From assembly GCA_963753545.1 (NCBI GenBank), contig CAVWCQ010000008.1:1-64000 (forward strand): DNA of 64,000 nt, given 5' to 3'. This document shows, piece by piece, positions 9,297 to 18,647 of this stretch. Below the pieces are notes generated by a model. It had not been told where the DNA came from. It did not search any database and saw only the letters and a list, made by a program, of their open reading frames with translations. Position 1 is the first letter of the stretch. Every line of letters starts with the position of its first letter. The position numbers and the translations under genes are program-made. Source of the stretch: CAVWCQ01 sp963753545 (lineage in GTDB: Bacteria; Chloroflexota; Anaerolineae; Aggregatilineales; Aggregatilineaceae).

Positions 9297-9328
9297 GAGT
9301 GCGGAATGTGAAGTGCGAAGTGCGGAAT
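9297..9328 (+). repeat. GTGCGGA short tandem repeat
   Basis: Degenerate copies of AGTGCGGAATG sit between hypA and hypB. The same word recurs inside hypF and before hypD, and in the terminator after ahcY, marking a dispersed repeat family. Confidence 0.7.
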
Positions 9329-9349
9329 AAAAAATGAGGAGCGAATTCA

Positions 9350-9998
9350 GTGAAAGTTAAAGTGGTTTCAAGGATACTCGAAGCGAATGACCGCATTGCC
9401 GAGGAGAACAGGAAGCGGTTCAAGGAAGCGGGAGTATTCGTAGCGAACTTGATGGGTGGCCCGGGAGCGGGGAAGACGTCGCTCCTCGAACAGACCATCA
9501 CCAGGCTCAAGCCGCTTCTGCGGATAGGGGTCATCGAAGGGGACATCGTCGGTCAGGACGACGCGGATCGGATCGGCGCGCTCGATATCCCTGTAGTCCA
9601 GATCAACACCGGCGGGGCATGCCACCTCGACGCGAACATGATCAGCGAGGTCCTTGACGAGCTGCCACTCAAACAACTCGACTTGGTAATCATCGAGAAC
9701 GTCGGCAATCTCGTCTGCCCGGCGGAATTCAAGGTCGGCGAAGACATAAAAATGATGGTGCTCTCCATCGCGGAAGGCCACGACAAACCGCTCAAATACC
9801 CCCTTATGTTCCAGCAGTCATCGGGACTGGTGCTGAACAAGATCGATCTCCTCCCGTACACCAAGGTGGACATCAATAAGATGAGGAACGATTCCCTTGC
9901 GTCTGAACCCGAAACTCAAGATCTTCGAGGTGTCATGCTCTACCGGAGCGGGGATCGATGCGTGGGCTCAATGGCTGAACGGGCTCAGATCGCAGTAA
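9350..9998 (+). CDS. hypB: Hydrogenase nickel GTPase HypB (frameshifted)
   Basis: HypB hydrolyses GTP to drive nickel insertion with HypA. The GTG start at 9350 follows GAGGAGCG. The P-loop GGPGAGKTSL is near residue 37, then VIEGDIVGQDDADR, INTGGACHLDA (metal-site Cys-His) and IIENVGNLVCPAEF, and the base-binding motif NKIDLLPY. The histidine-rich nickel-storage N-terminus of some homologues is absent. A frame change near 9895-9955 leads to SAGAGIDAW-like sequence ending at TAA 9996. The end overlaps the hypF start by 28 bases. Confidence 0.88.
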
Positions 9999-12501
9999 GA
10001 GGGACCGTCCAGGGCGTCGGTTTCCGGCCGTACGTCTATGCCCTTGCGACCAGCCTCGGGTTGGCCGGTTATGTATCGAATACCGCCGATGGTGTTCACA
10101 TCGACATAGAAGGCGCGCTGGTCGCCGACTTTATACGGCGGTTGCCCCTCGAAGCTCCTCCGCTGTCCCGTATCACCGATATTTCCGTCACGCCACTCCC
10201 GCACCACGGTTACACCGGCTTCACGATCCAGACGAGCCGTGACCACGGCGGAAGTCATTCCTTCACGCACATATCCTCCGATGTTTCGGTCTGTCCCGAT
10301 TGCCTTCGGGAAATGAACGATCCACGCGACCGCCGATACCGCTATCCATTCATCAACTGCACGAACTGCGGGCCCCGCTATACCATTACCCGGGCGGTGC
10401 CTTATGACCGGCCGAATACGACCATGGCGGACTTTCCCTTGTGTCCGGAATGTTCGCGGGAATATAACGATCCGCGTGATCGACGGTTCCATGCCCAGCC
10501 CATAGCCTGCCCGGTGTGCGGACCGGAAATCGAGTTTCGCGTTTCGAGTGCGGAGTGCGGAGTGAAAGGGACCCAGGCATTGGAGGCCTGTATCAAAGTG
10601 CTGCGGGACGGCGGCATCGTGGCCATCAAGGGTCTTGGCGGATTTCATATTGCCTGCGATGCCATGAACCATCAGGCAGTTGCGACGCTGCGGGAGCGGA
10701 AGCGGAGGAGCAATAAACCGTTTGCGGTCATGGCCGCTTCGGTCGAGGTGCTGCGGGGATTCTGCGAAGTGACCCGTGACGAACAGGCGTTGCTCGAATC
10801 ACCAAAACGGCCGATCGTTCTGCTTAAGAAGAAACGACCCGAGACGCTCCTCGATCCTCTTTCCGATGCCGTCGCGCCGAACAACCAGTATATAGGCTGC
10901 ATGCTGCCATACACGCCGCTGCATTCCCTTTTGTTCTCATTCGGAGACAAGGAGCGCGGCGTGGGAACAGGCGCGTTGTCCGTGCTGATCATGACGAGCG
11001 GCAACCTGTCGGAAGAACCGATCGTTCACAGGAACGTCGAGGCGATCAATAAGCTTTCAGGTATCGTCGATGCGTTCCTGTTTCACAACCGGGACATCTT
11101 CATGAGGGTCGACGACTCGGTGGTCCGAGCGCGGAGTGCGGAACAGCAAACGCATCCCCACCCCTGCCCCTCCCCTTCAAGGGGAGGGAAAAGGGAGGGG
11201 ATGGGTCTTGGCGGAGTACGGAATGGTAATGATCCGGCCGCCAGGTCCCCGCGGGTACCTGTTCAATATCCTTTTTCCGCCGTGCGCGCGGCTACGCGCC
11301 TGAAGCTATCGCACTTCACGATACCGGTCCGGAAGTCCTCGGCTGCGGCGCCGACCTCAAGAACACGTTTACCCTTACCAGGGGTTCGTTCGCCATTCCC
11401 AGCCAGCATATCGGGGATATGGAGAACTACGAGACCCTGAAGTTCTACGAAGAAACCCTTGCCAATCTCATGAACGTCTATCGCGTGGATCCGGTTGCGA
11501 TCGTCCACGACCTGCATCCCGGCTATCTTTCGACGAGGTGGGCGCAGGAACAAGTGCGGAGTGCGGAGCGCGGAGTGTGGAATGAACAACGGGATGAACA
11601 TAAATCCGCAATCCGCAATCCGCAATCCGAAATTGCTCTGTATGCCATTCAACACCACTATGCCCATATCGGATCGGTCATGGCGGAGCACGGACTTACG
11701 GAAAAAGTCATCGGCGTCGCTTTCGACGGGACCGGGTACGGCACCGACGGGAAGCTGTGGGGAGGAGAGTTTCTCATCGCCGGCATCGATGGATTCGAGA
11801 GAGCAGGGCAGTTCAAATACATCCCACTTCCCGGAGGGGAAGCAGCGATCAGAGAACCCTGGAGGACGGCAGTAAGCTACGTTGCGGACGCTGAAGGCGC
11901 CCGGGCTGCCAATCGGCTTGTTGCCATAGGACTTACGGAAAGACAGGGACAGGCGACCGTCGAACAGGTCCTGAAGATCGCGGGTTCGAAGGACCTTTCA
12001 CCGCTGTCATCCGGTGCCGGAAGATTGTTCGAAGCCGTGTCAGCCATGCTCGGGGTTTGCGATAGCAACACCTTTGAAGGCGAGGCAGCCATTGCTTTGG
12101 AGTCTTTGACGGTCGACGGCCTTGATGAAGAGTATCCGGTTGTTTTAACAAGGGAAAATGGGTATACTGTTCTCGATTTTTGCGAGGCCATCAAGGAATT
12201 GATCGATGACATTCTAAAGAACGAACCAAAGCCCGTTATAGCGACGCGATTCCATAATACCATTGCATCGAGCATCAGATTGACAGTGAAGGGCATTCAT
12301 GACCAGACGGGGATACCGGACGTGGCCTTGAGCGGCGGCACCTTCCAAAACAGATATTTGCTCACCAGGACGATCGCCTTGCTGACCACCGACGGCATGC
12401 GGGTCCATACCAACTTGCAAATGCCTCCCAATGATGCGTGCATTTCTCTCGGCCAGGCATACCTGATACGGGAGAGGCTGAAGAAGTCTGGAGTGCGCTA
12501 G
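9971..12501 (+). CDS. hypF: Carbamoyltransferase HypF with repeat insertions (frameshifted)
   Basis: HypF activates carbamoyl phosphate and passes the carbamoyl group to HypE for cyanide ligand synthesis. Domains in order are acylphosphatase (RGTVQGVGFRPYVY at the start), two Cys4 zinc fingers (CPDC...CTNCGPRY and CPECSREY...CPVCGP), a YrdC-like domain (KGLGGFHIACDA) and a Kae1-like carbamoyltransferase domain with QHHYAHIGS and GVAFDGTGYG, ending with SGGTFQNRYL. Three stretches are foreign to the family and coincide with repeats at 10546, 11131-11225 and 11553-11632; another stretch of about 17 extra residues (PPGPRGYLF...) lies near 11235-11285. One frame change occurs in 11225-11300. Activity with these insertions is unproven. 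Confidence 0.88.
10546..10564 (+). repeat. GTGCGGA repeat inside hypF (1)
   Basis: Two to three copies of GAGTGCGGA encode SSAECGV between the zinc fingers and the YrdC domain of hypF, a linker position where family members have no such sequence. The reading frame is kept. Confidence 0.7.
11131..11225 (+). repeat. Composite repeat and GC palindrome inside hypF (2)
   Basis: GCGGAGTGCGGAA (11131) and GCGGAGTACGGAATGG (from 11211) flank a hairpin whose arms are CATCCCC (11153-11159) with GGGGATG (11197-11203) outside, and CTCCCC (11170-11175) with GGGGAG (11181-11186) inside. A sister palindrome lies at 12521-12543. In hypF this encodes a Pro/Gly-rich peptide just after the DDSVVR motif. Confidence 0.7.
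11553..11632 (+). repeat. Inverted pair of GTGCGGA repeats inside hypF (3)
   Basis: A left block of GTGCGGA units (11553-11585) faces a right block of complementary ATCCGCA units (11604-11632). Together they form a long imperfect hairpin that adds about 27 residues (VRSAERGVW...SAIRNPQSEI) before the conserved QHHYAH motif. Confidence 0.75.
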
Positions 12502-12502
12502 A

Positions 12503-12583
12503 CATGACCCTCACCCCTGCCCCTCTCCCCTGGAGGGAGAGGGAAAAAGGGAGAGGGGGCTTTTTCAACGCGGAGTGCGGAAT
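12503..12583 (+). repeat. GC palindrome plus GTGCGGA repeat before hypD
   Basis: CCCTCTCCC (12521-12529) pairs with GGGAGAGGG (12535-12543), followed by a second G-rich arm, TTTTT and GCGGAGTGCGGAAT running up to the hypD start. It is the intergenic counterpart of the composite element inside hypF, and the T run could let it act as a weak terminator. Confidence 0.65.
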
Positions 12584-13643
12584 ATGAAGCAGTACCTGGA
12601 TGAAATAAACAGGCTGATGGACGGGATCAACAGGCCACTGAAGCTTATGGAGGTCTGCGGGACCCATACGGTCGAGATCTTTCGCCACGGGATCCGTTCC
12701 CTCATCCCGGACACGATCACGCTCTTGAGCGGTCCCGGATGTCCTGTCTGCGTGACATCCATACGGGACGTCGACGCCGCAATATCGATCGCGAAGCAGC
12801 CGAACACGGTCCTGGTGACCTTCGGAGACATGATGCGCGTGCCGGGCGGGAAACAGTCGCTCATGGAAGCGCGGTCCGAAGGCGCTGACGTTCGGGTGAT
12901 GTATTCGCCCATGGACGCTCTGAAGCTCGCACAGGAGAATGGTGCGAAACAGGTTGTGTTCTTCGCAACCGGATTTGAGACGACCTCTCCGCTCATTGCC
13001 GGTACGGTCTTTGCCGCATTCAAAAAGCAAGTAAAGAACTTCACTATCCTTTCCTCGCACAAGACCGTTCCCGCTTGCCCTCAAGGCGCTCCTTGACGCT
13101 CCCGATGTCCGCGTGGACGGGTTCATCCTTCCGGGTCACGTGAGCACGATCATCGGCCTCGCTCCCTACGATTTTGTCGCGAAGGACTACCGGAAGCCTG
13201 CGGTCGTGACCGGCTTCGAGGCGGGTGAGATCATCGAAGGCATCCTGATGATCATCCGTCAGATCGCCAAAGGGGAGGCAAAAATTGAGAACGCCTATCC
13301 CACGGTGGTCAGACCGGAAGGAAATCCACGGGCCATCGAGATATTAAACGACATATTCGAACCCTCAGACGCTTATTGGCGCGGAATCGGTGTCTTGCCG
13401 GGAACCGGTCTGAAACTGCGGGAGAAGTACCGGGAGTTCGACGCGGAGGCACGCTTTCGACCGGAAGCCACGGGCATAGCCGAGCCGGAGCTGTGCTCGT
13501 GCGGCGATATTTTGCGCGGGGTCAAGGTGCCCACGGAATGTCCGCTCTTCGGCACCGGCTGCACACCTGACAGCCCGGTGGGACCCTGCATGGTCAGCAC
13601 GGAAGGCAGTTGTTCGGCCTATTACAAATACGGACATCGGTAA
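12584..13643 (+). CDS. hypD: Hydrogenase maturation protein HypD (frameshifted)
   Basis: HypD is the Fe-S scaffold on which the Fe(CN)2CO unit is assembled with HypC and HypE. ATG 12584 lies directly after the repeat. Signature motifs are MEVCGTHTVEIFRHG near residue 22, GPGCPVCVT near residue 47, FFATGFETTSP near residue 130 and, after one frame change at about 13075, GFILPGHVSTIIG and a C-terminal Cys-rich 4Fe-4S site (CSCGDILRG, CPLFGTGCTP, GPCMVS). About 353 residues in all, as in other HypD proteins. Confidence 0.92.
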
Positions 13644-13728
13644 GAGCAAGTTCGATGGCGAACAGAGGTCTAAGAATAAAAAATATATCATTGCTCACTT
13701 CGAGTTTGACTTTGTGGCAGAGGTTTCT

Positions 13729-14724
13729 ATGGATAAGATACTCCTCGGTCACGGCAGCGGCGGGAAACTGATGCATGCCCTGATCGAGGAATACTTCAGC
13801 CCGGCCTTCGGGAACACCGGTACGGGAGATTCCGCCACCGTGGATGTCCGCTCGAAGAGAATGGCCTATACGACCGATTCTTATGTCGTCTCGCCGTTAT
13901 TCTTCCCCGGAGGCAATATCGGCGACCTCGCGGTCTGCGGCACGGTGAACGACCTGTCCGTAGCCGGGGCGGTGCCGCTGTACCTGACCGCAGGGTTCAT
14001 CATCGAAGAGGGTTTCCCGCTTGCAGATCTCAAGAAGATCGTCGCCAGCATGGCTGCAGCGGCGAAACAGGCAGGCGTCACGATCGTGGCAGGTGACACC
14101 AAGGTCGTGAACAAGGGAAAGGCGGACGGCGTATTCATCAATACTTCGGGGATCGGGTCGCTCGAAGAGGGGATCTCCATTTCGCCGGTCAATATCCGGG
14201 AAGGGGACGCGGTCATCATCAGTGGTGAGTTGGGAAATCACGGCGTTGCGATCCTTGCCGAGCGGAACGGCCTTACCTTCGATCCTCCCATAAAGAGCGA
14301 CACACGCCCGTTGAACAGTCTCGTGAAGGCCATGTATCAGGCTACCGATAAGATACGCTTCATGCGCGACCCAACGCGGGGAGGTCTTGCCACGACGCTG
14401 AAGGAGGCCGCGCTTGAGTCAGGGCTCTGTATCCGGATACGGGAACAGGCGCTGCCTATCCCGCCGCCGGTGAAAGGAGCATGCAGCCTCCTGGGGCTTG
14501 ATCCGCTCTACGTGGCAAACGAAGGCATCCTGGTGGCCGTAGTCGATCCCGGCGTCGCCGAACGAGTCGTATCGGCCATGCGGGGTCATGAGCATGGCAA
14601 GAACGCCGCCGTGATCGGCACGGTTGATAAGTCAGCTCCGGGCATGGTGCTGCTCGAAACCGCTGCAGGCGGGAGCCGCATCATCGATATGCTCCAGGGC
14701 GAGATGCTGCCCAGGATCTGCTAG
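13729..14724 (+). CDS. hypE: Hydrogenase maturation protein HypE
   Basis: HypE dehydrates the carbamoyl group on its C-terminal cysteine to thiocyanate, the source of the cyanide ligands. The ORF is intact. ATG 13729 (GATAAGATACTC) is preferred because it gives the family N-terminus MDKILLGHGSGG; a GTG 15 bases upstream is possible. ATP-binding PurM-like motifs include GHGSGGKLMH, GDLAVCGTVNDLSVAGA and the glycine-rich FMRDPTRGGLATTL. The protein ends PRIC, so the catalytic terminal cysteine is present. It closes the hyp cluster. Confidence 0.95.
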   Translation: MDKILLGHGSGGKLMHALIEEYFSPAFGNTGTGDSATVDVRSKRMAYTTDSYVVSPLFFPGGNIGDLAVCGTVNDLSVAGAVPLYLTAGFIIEEGFPLADLKKIVASMAAAAKQAGVTIVAGDTKVVNKGKADGVFINTSGIGSLEEGISISPVNIREGDAVIISGELGNHGVAILAERNGLTFDPPIKSDTRPLNSLVKAMYQATDKIRFMRDPTRGGLATTLKEAALESGLCIRIREQALPIPPPVKGACSLLGLDPLYVANEGILVAVVDPGVAERVVSAMRGHEHGKNAAVIGTVDKSAPGMVLLETAAGGSRIIDMLQGEMLPRIC

Positions 14725-14818
14725 CCGGTCCAGTTAACCCGCGCCTGACAGCTACGACTTCCTGGAGAAAAGCACAATAATGTGGTAATATCTGTGCAAG
14801 TCGCAGCACAGAAAAATG

Positions 14819-14847
14819 TTGACTATAGCACACTTCTGCGATAGTAT
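14819..14847 (+). promoter_or_regulatory. Sigma-70 promoter of vapBC
   Basis: TTGACT (14819-14824), a 17-base spacer and TAGTAT (14842-14847) lie just upstream of the antitoxin start, with AGGAGG at about 14854-14859 as ribosome binding site. VapBC complexes usually repress their own promoter. Confidence 0.7.
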
Positions 14848-14867
14848 CGTAACCAGGAGGTTGTTAT

Positions 14868-15065
14868 ATGCGTGCTACCGTGACCATAGACAAAAATATC
14901 CTCGATGAGCTTGTCGAAGAGAGCGGCCAGAAGAACAAGGCTTCTGCCGTGCGGGAGGCTGTGGCGCTTTATCTCCGGCAAAAGAAGATCGAGCGGATCA
15001 AAGAGAAGAAGGGCAAAGTGAAGTTCGATAAGACCGCAGACGAGATACGGCATTATGAGAGATAG
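14868..15065 (+). CDS. vapB: Type II antitoxin, VapB-like
   Basis: A 65-residue ribbon-helix-helix type antitoxin. The N-terminus (ATVTIDKNILDELVEESG) is the beta-strand and first helix of an RHH fold and SAVREAVALYL the second. The basic C-terminal tail with KGKVKFDKTADEIRHYER is the part that wraps the toxin. It overlaps the toxin gene by 11 bases, the usual coupling in vapBC pairs. A strong promoter and AGGAGG precede it. Confidence 0.85.
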   Translation: MRATVTIDKNILDELVEESGQKNKASAVREAVALYLRQKKIERIKEKKGKVKFDKTADEIRHYER

Positions 15066-15456
15066 GGTGTTGATCGATACATCTGTCTGGATCGACTATC
15101 TGCAGGGGACCGCATCTGAGGACCTGCAGCAGTTGGTGGATAACCTGCTCGGAACGAAGGAGATCGTCGTCCCGAAGATAGTGTTGGCTGAATTGATCCA
15201 GGGAGCGCGTTCCGAAAAGGATATTGCGGTCATACGGGAATTCCTTGAGGCGTTCACGGTAATGAGTGAAGGGGACCGGACATGGATGGATGCAGGAAAA
15301 TTGTCCTATGACCTGAAGAAGAAGGGGAAGAAGGTCAATCTTGCAGATTGTTATATTTCGATCTTGGCCAGGGAAAATCGCGCTTCCATCCTGTCACTGG
15401 ACAAACATTTCAGGGATGTGCAACACGAGGCTGGCGTGAAATTGATATCAATATGA
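15055..15456 (+). CDS. vapC: PIN-domain toxin, VapC-like
   Basis: A predicted RNase of 133 residues. The four acidic PIN positions are present: Asp in VLIDTSVWIDYL, Glu in VLAELIQGAR, Asp in KVNLADCYIS and Asp in SLDKHF. VapC proteins cleave tRNA or rRNA under stress; the target here is unknown. Intact, with start ATG 15055 inside the end of vapB. Confidence 0.9.
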   Translation: MRDRVLIDTSVWIDYLQGTASEDLQQLVDNLLGTKEIVVPKIVLAELIQGARSEKDIAVIREFLEAFTVMSEGDRTWMDAGKLSYDLKKKGKKVNLADCYISILARENRASILSLDKHFRDVQHEAGVKLISI

Positions 15457-15547
15457 TCTGCTTAAGGCACGAGATACAGGTGCTGGAAAGATAGATACAT
15501 GCAGTATGAGCTGCTAGCCACTCAACGCCTGGTTAGGTGCGAATACC

Positions 15548-15865
15548 ATGATGAAATCAATCATACTTCTATTGCTGCTTTTAACTACCGGATACTGGCG
15601 CCCGACAGTAACGGTTCAGACAATAACGGCAAAGGAACCAAACAGGATATAATTCGAGTGGCAGGAGCCGAAGGTGTCTCAATGGTTCTACGTGGGCTCA
15701 GAAAATAGATACCACATGTTTGTTCATCGAGACCTTCCCATGGATAAATTCTACAACATCAACATGAACGAATATCAAGTCGACAATCCCAGTATCATTT
15801 CAAGCGACGAATCACAATGGGTTTTGATGCCATGGGGGCCTGGTTGCGTTGAATGCAAAAAATAG
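15548..15865 (+). CDS. Small exported protein, unknown (frameshifted)
   Basis: I do not recognise this gene. ATG 15548 (or 15551) starts a leucine-rich signal peptide (KSIILLLLLLTTGYW). After a frame change near 15650 the reading gives FEWQEPKVSQWFYVGSENRY and ends with PWGPGCVECKK. About 105 residues, with a C-terminal CVEC pair. No lipobox. It may be a periplasmic or surface protein; the signal sequence and a consistent reconstructed frame are the only support. Confidence 0.5.
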
Positions 15866-15982
15866 TGGGTTGTTCGGGTAGTAGAATCAACTGAAACCGG
15901 GCGACGATTTTAACCATTCAGCTCGAAAGGGTCGCTGAAATCGCGCACCTCAGTGCCGCATTGAGATATGACAGGGAAGTAA

Positions 15983-16636
15983 ATGGGCATCACAATATTC
16001 GCACAGGGAATACTTGATAGCATCGAGGCCATCCCGCGGCTCATTGATTATGTAAAAAGCGCCGCCGAAGAGCATGGCTGGAAGTACCATGTCGTTGATG
16101 ATGACTTCGATGCGCGACTTGACGCTGCATTGTCTCCTGGTAGCTCGGCAGAGAACACCTCGCACATTGAAGGATCGTTGGGCCTGAAGGGCATTGTGTT
16201 GAACGCTGATCCCGGTTCTGAGCCCCTTGCGATTCTTTTTGACAGGGCCGGTGTATTGACCGATATGCTTCAACAGCTTGCCTGGGTCCAGAATGATAAA
16301 CAGGGCGAGCGATTTACCGTATGTAAAACCCAATTCGGAAACATCGACACCCATATCCGTATAGTCGAGCTGCTGGACGAATTGAAACAACGATATATAG
16401 ACGACCTTGTCGTAAGCGACGAAGGCGGATATTGGGAAAGTCGTGATCGCAGGTTGTTGGCTGAAAAGCGGGTTTTTCTTGGACAATGTCTCCGACTTGC
16501 TGAAAAGGTGATCAGCGGTATTGAGATCAAAGACGGTGAGTCCTTGAATGTTGATGCTTTGGCTGACCGCATTGAAGAAGCATTATTGAAGTCAGAGGAT
16601 GATGACGGGTTGCATAACAGGCTGGAGAAAAGCTGA
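15983..16636 (+). CDS. Conserved-looking protein of unknown function
   Basis: An intact 217-residue ORF starting MGITIFAQGILDSIE. It is acidic and soluble, has no signal peptide or membrane segment, and I do not recognise a domain. The central part has ILFDRAGVLTDMLQQLAWV and QFGNIDTHIRIVELLDELK; the C-terminus is a charged helix. It stands alone between vapC and the nucleoside transporter, in DNA with lower GC than its neighbours. A role as an immunity or accessory protein is possible but unsupported. Confidence 0.6.
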   Translation: MGITIFAQGILDSIEAIPRLIDYVKSAAEEHGWKYHVVDDDFDARLDAALSPGSSAENTSHIEGSLGLKGIVLNADPGSEPLAILFDRAGVLTDMLQQLAWVQNDKQGERFTVCKTQFGNIDTHIRIVELLDELKQRYIDDLVVSDEGGYWESRDRRLLAEKRVFLGQCLRLAEKVISGIEIKDGESLNVDALADRIEEALLKSEDDDGLHNRLEKS

Positions 16637-16640
16637 TCAC

Positions 16641-16663
16641 GCAGGCTAAAGCCTGCGGCTACC
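16641..16663 (+). repeat. Palindromic dispersed repeat
   Basis: GCAGGCT (16641-16647) and AGCCTGC (16650-16656) form a perfect short hairpin followed by GGCTACC. This word is one I know as a widespread intergenic repeat in several bacterial groups. Confidence 0.6.
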
Positions 16664-16741
16664 AAGTACTTAATCATCTGATGTGATAGTCGGATATCAT
16701 GCTGAAATTCATCGATCGTGGACCGGAGGTATTGAGCGGTC

Positions 16742-18046
16742 ATGTACAACCTGATCAGTTTCTTCGGCATCTTCATACTCATGGGCGTTGCATGGACATT
16801 GTCGACGGACCGCCGTGTTGTCAATTGGCGTGTAGTAATCTGGGGAACGGTGCTCCAGCTTGTCTTTGCGGTTTTTATCTTTGTCATTCCGTCAGGGGCA
16901 AAGGCGTTCCTGATAGTGAACGACGTCGTGGGAAAGGTGCTGGACAGCGCCATGGCAGGCACGAAGTTCCTTTTCGGCAGGCTTGCTCTTCCTCCTGGCA
17001 TGAAGAATGAGATGGGCGAGGAGTCCATCGGATTCATCCTCGCCATTCAGGCGCTGCCCACGGTCGTTTTCTTCGCGAGCCTCATGAGCGTGCTTTATTA
17101 CCTTGGAGTACTGCCCTGGCTCGTGCGTTTGTTCTCTCGTGCGTTCACGCGGCTGATGCGGATCAGCGGGGCCGAATCTCTCAGCACCGCGGCGAATATC
17201 TTTGTTGGTGTCGAATCTGCAACGGTCATCAGGCCGCATCTGGCAACGATGACGAACTCGGAGCTTTGCACCATCCTGACCGGAGGTATGGCTACTATTG
17301 CTTCGAGCGTCATGGCGCTTTACGTATTCATCCTTCAGCGGCAGTTCCCAACCATCGCGGGGCACCTCGTTTCGGCTTCGATCCTGGGAGCACCGGCAGC
17401 GATCATTATGTCAAAGCTGATGCTTCCCGAGACCGGCAGGCCGGAGACCCTGGGGATCGATGTGCATCCCCATTATGAAAAAGAGTCTACCTTGATGGAG
17501 GCGATCATCAACGGCGCTGACGCCGGATTCAAACTGGTGGTCGGCATCATCGCGTTGCTTCTTGCGCTGTTGGGTCTCGTTGCTTTGCTCGATATGATCG
17601 TTGCCGGCATCGGGGGCCAGGTAAACTCTCTGCTCGGTATTTCGGTGGACTGGACGCTTCGGGGACTTCTGGGTTACCTGTTCTATCCTTTCGCGCTGAT
17701 CATCGGCGTACCGTCGGCAGATGCCTCGATCGTCGCCCGGCTGATCGGAGAACGCTCGATCCTGACGGAAGTCCAATCCTATCAGGACCTTGCTGCGGCC
17801 CTGGCTGCCCATAAGATCCAGGATCCGCGGTCTGCGCTGATCGCGGCATATGCGCTCTGCGGGTTCGCCCACATTCCGTCAGTGGCGATCTTCGTCGGAG
17901 GTACCGCTGCGCTGGCGCCTTCGCGGACAGGGGACCTTGCCCGGGTGGGTTTTCGCTCGCTCGTTGCGGCAACGCTTGCATGCCTCATGATCGCAGCGGT
18001 GGCCGGGACATTCTACACGCAGGGATCGATCCTGCTCGGGAAATAG
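16742..18046 (+). CDS. nupC: Concentrative nucleoside transporter, NupC family
   Basis: An inner-membrane symporter that takes up nucleosides with H+ or Na+. Intact, 434 residues, starting at ATG 16742 with GGAGG about 11 bases upstream. Family features are the N-terminal helix pair, the QALPTVVFFASLMSVLYYLGVL segment, GAESLSTAANIFVGVESA and a C-terminal GFAHIPSVAIFVGG. The length matches CNT proteins. It may be a salvage gene on its own; the next gene starts 57 bases on. Confidence 0.92.
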   Translation: MYNLISFFGIFILMGVAWTLSTDRRVVNWRVVIWGTVLQLVFAVFIFVIPSGAKAFLIVNDVVGKVLDSAMAGTKFLFGRLALPPGMKNEMGEESIGFILAIQALPTVVFFASLMSVLYYLGVLPWLVRLFSRAFTRLMRISGAESLSTAANIFVGVESATVIRPHLATMTNSELCTILTGGMATIASSVMALYVFILQRQFPTIAGHLVSASILGAPAAIIMSKLMLPETGRPETLGIDVHPHYEKESTLMEAIINGADAGFKLVVGIIALLLALLGLVALLDMIVAGIGGQVNSLLGISVDWTLRGLLGYLFYPFALIIGVPSADASIVARLIGERSILTEVQSYQDLAAALAAHKIQDPRSALIAAYALCGFAHIPSVAIFVGGTAALAPSRTGDLARVGFRSLVAATLACLMIAAVAGTFYTQGSILLGK

Positions 18047-18103
18047 TAACCAGCGACATGCCGTAATGCAGACCTTGTCCGATAGAGGAGAACCGCATAC
18101 GTC

Positions 18104-18634
18104 ATGGGAAAAAGAATACTTTCATCGGCACCATCGGGGCCATCTGGGGACTGGCAGGGGTCCTGGCGCTTGCTCGCGAGCGCCACGCTTCGGCTCTGGC
18201 CGCAAAGCGGTCGACGCCTTTTCCCATCCCTTCGCCTGGTACCATTGGGCGGCACTGGCCTCATCGTGCTCGGCATGGCCTATGCCGAAGGATACAAGGG
18301 ATTCCAGAAGGCCTTTTCTCCGCGCACCGCTGCACGGGCTCGCTATCTTGCGACAGAACCCCAGATCGGTGCATGTCGTTCTGGCGCCGTTTTTCTGCAT
18401 GGGGTATTTTTACGCGACAAGGCGGCGGAAGATCACGTCGATCATCCCTTACCCTGGGCATCATTGTGCTCATCGTCCTGGTATGCTTCGTGCCACAACC
18501 CTGGCGGGGAATCATCGATGCCGGGGTCGTCGTGGGGCTTGCCTGGGGCGATTGCTTCGCTGCTTGCATTCGGATTTCAGGCCATGGGAGCGGAGGCCTA
18601 TCCCTATGCTCCCGAAGTGCCGGACGAGGAGTGA
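18104..18634 (+). CDS. Integral membrane protein, unknown (frameshifted)
   Basis: A polytopic membrane protein of about 175 residues of unknown function. Reading across frames recovers helices near the N-terminus (GAIWGLAGVLALLASA), the segment AYAEGYKGFQKAFSPR, LTLGIIVLIVLVCFVPQPW and GIASLLAFGFQAMGAEAYPY before the stop at 18634. Frame changes are near 18125, 18200, 18265, 18355, 18445 and 18545. It ends 13 bases before the RMD1-like gene, so the two probably form an operon. Confidence 0.6.
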   Translation: MGKRILSSAPSGPSGDWQGSWRLLASATLRLWPQSGRRLFPSLRLVPLGGTGLIVLGMAYAEGYKGFQKAFSPRTAARARYLATEPQIGACRSGAVFLHGVFLRDKAAEDHVDHPLPWASLCSSSWYASCHNPGGESSMPGSSWGLPGAIASLLAFGFQAMGAEAYPYAPEVPDEE

Positions 18635-18647
18635 CCCATGGTACAGC

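Noticed and set aside
9297..12583. CRISPR array made of the GTGCGGA repeats
   Set aside because: Units are only 7-9 bases, degenerate and without uniform spacers; no cas genes are near.
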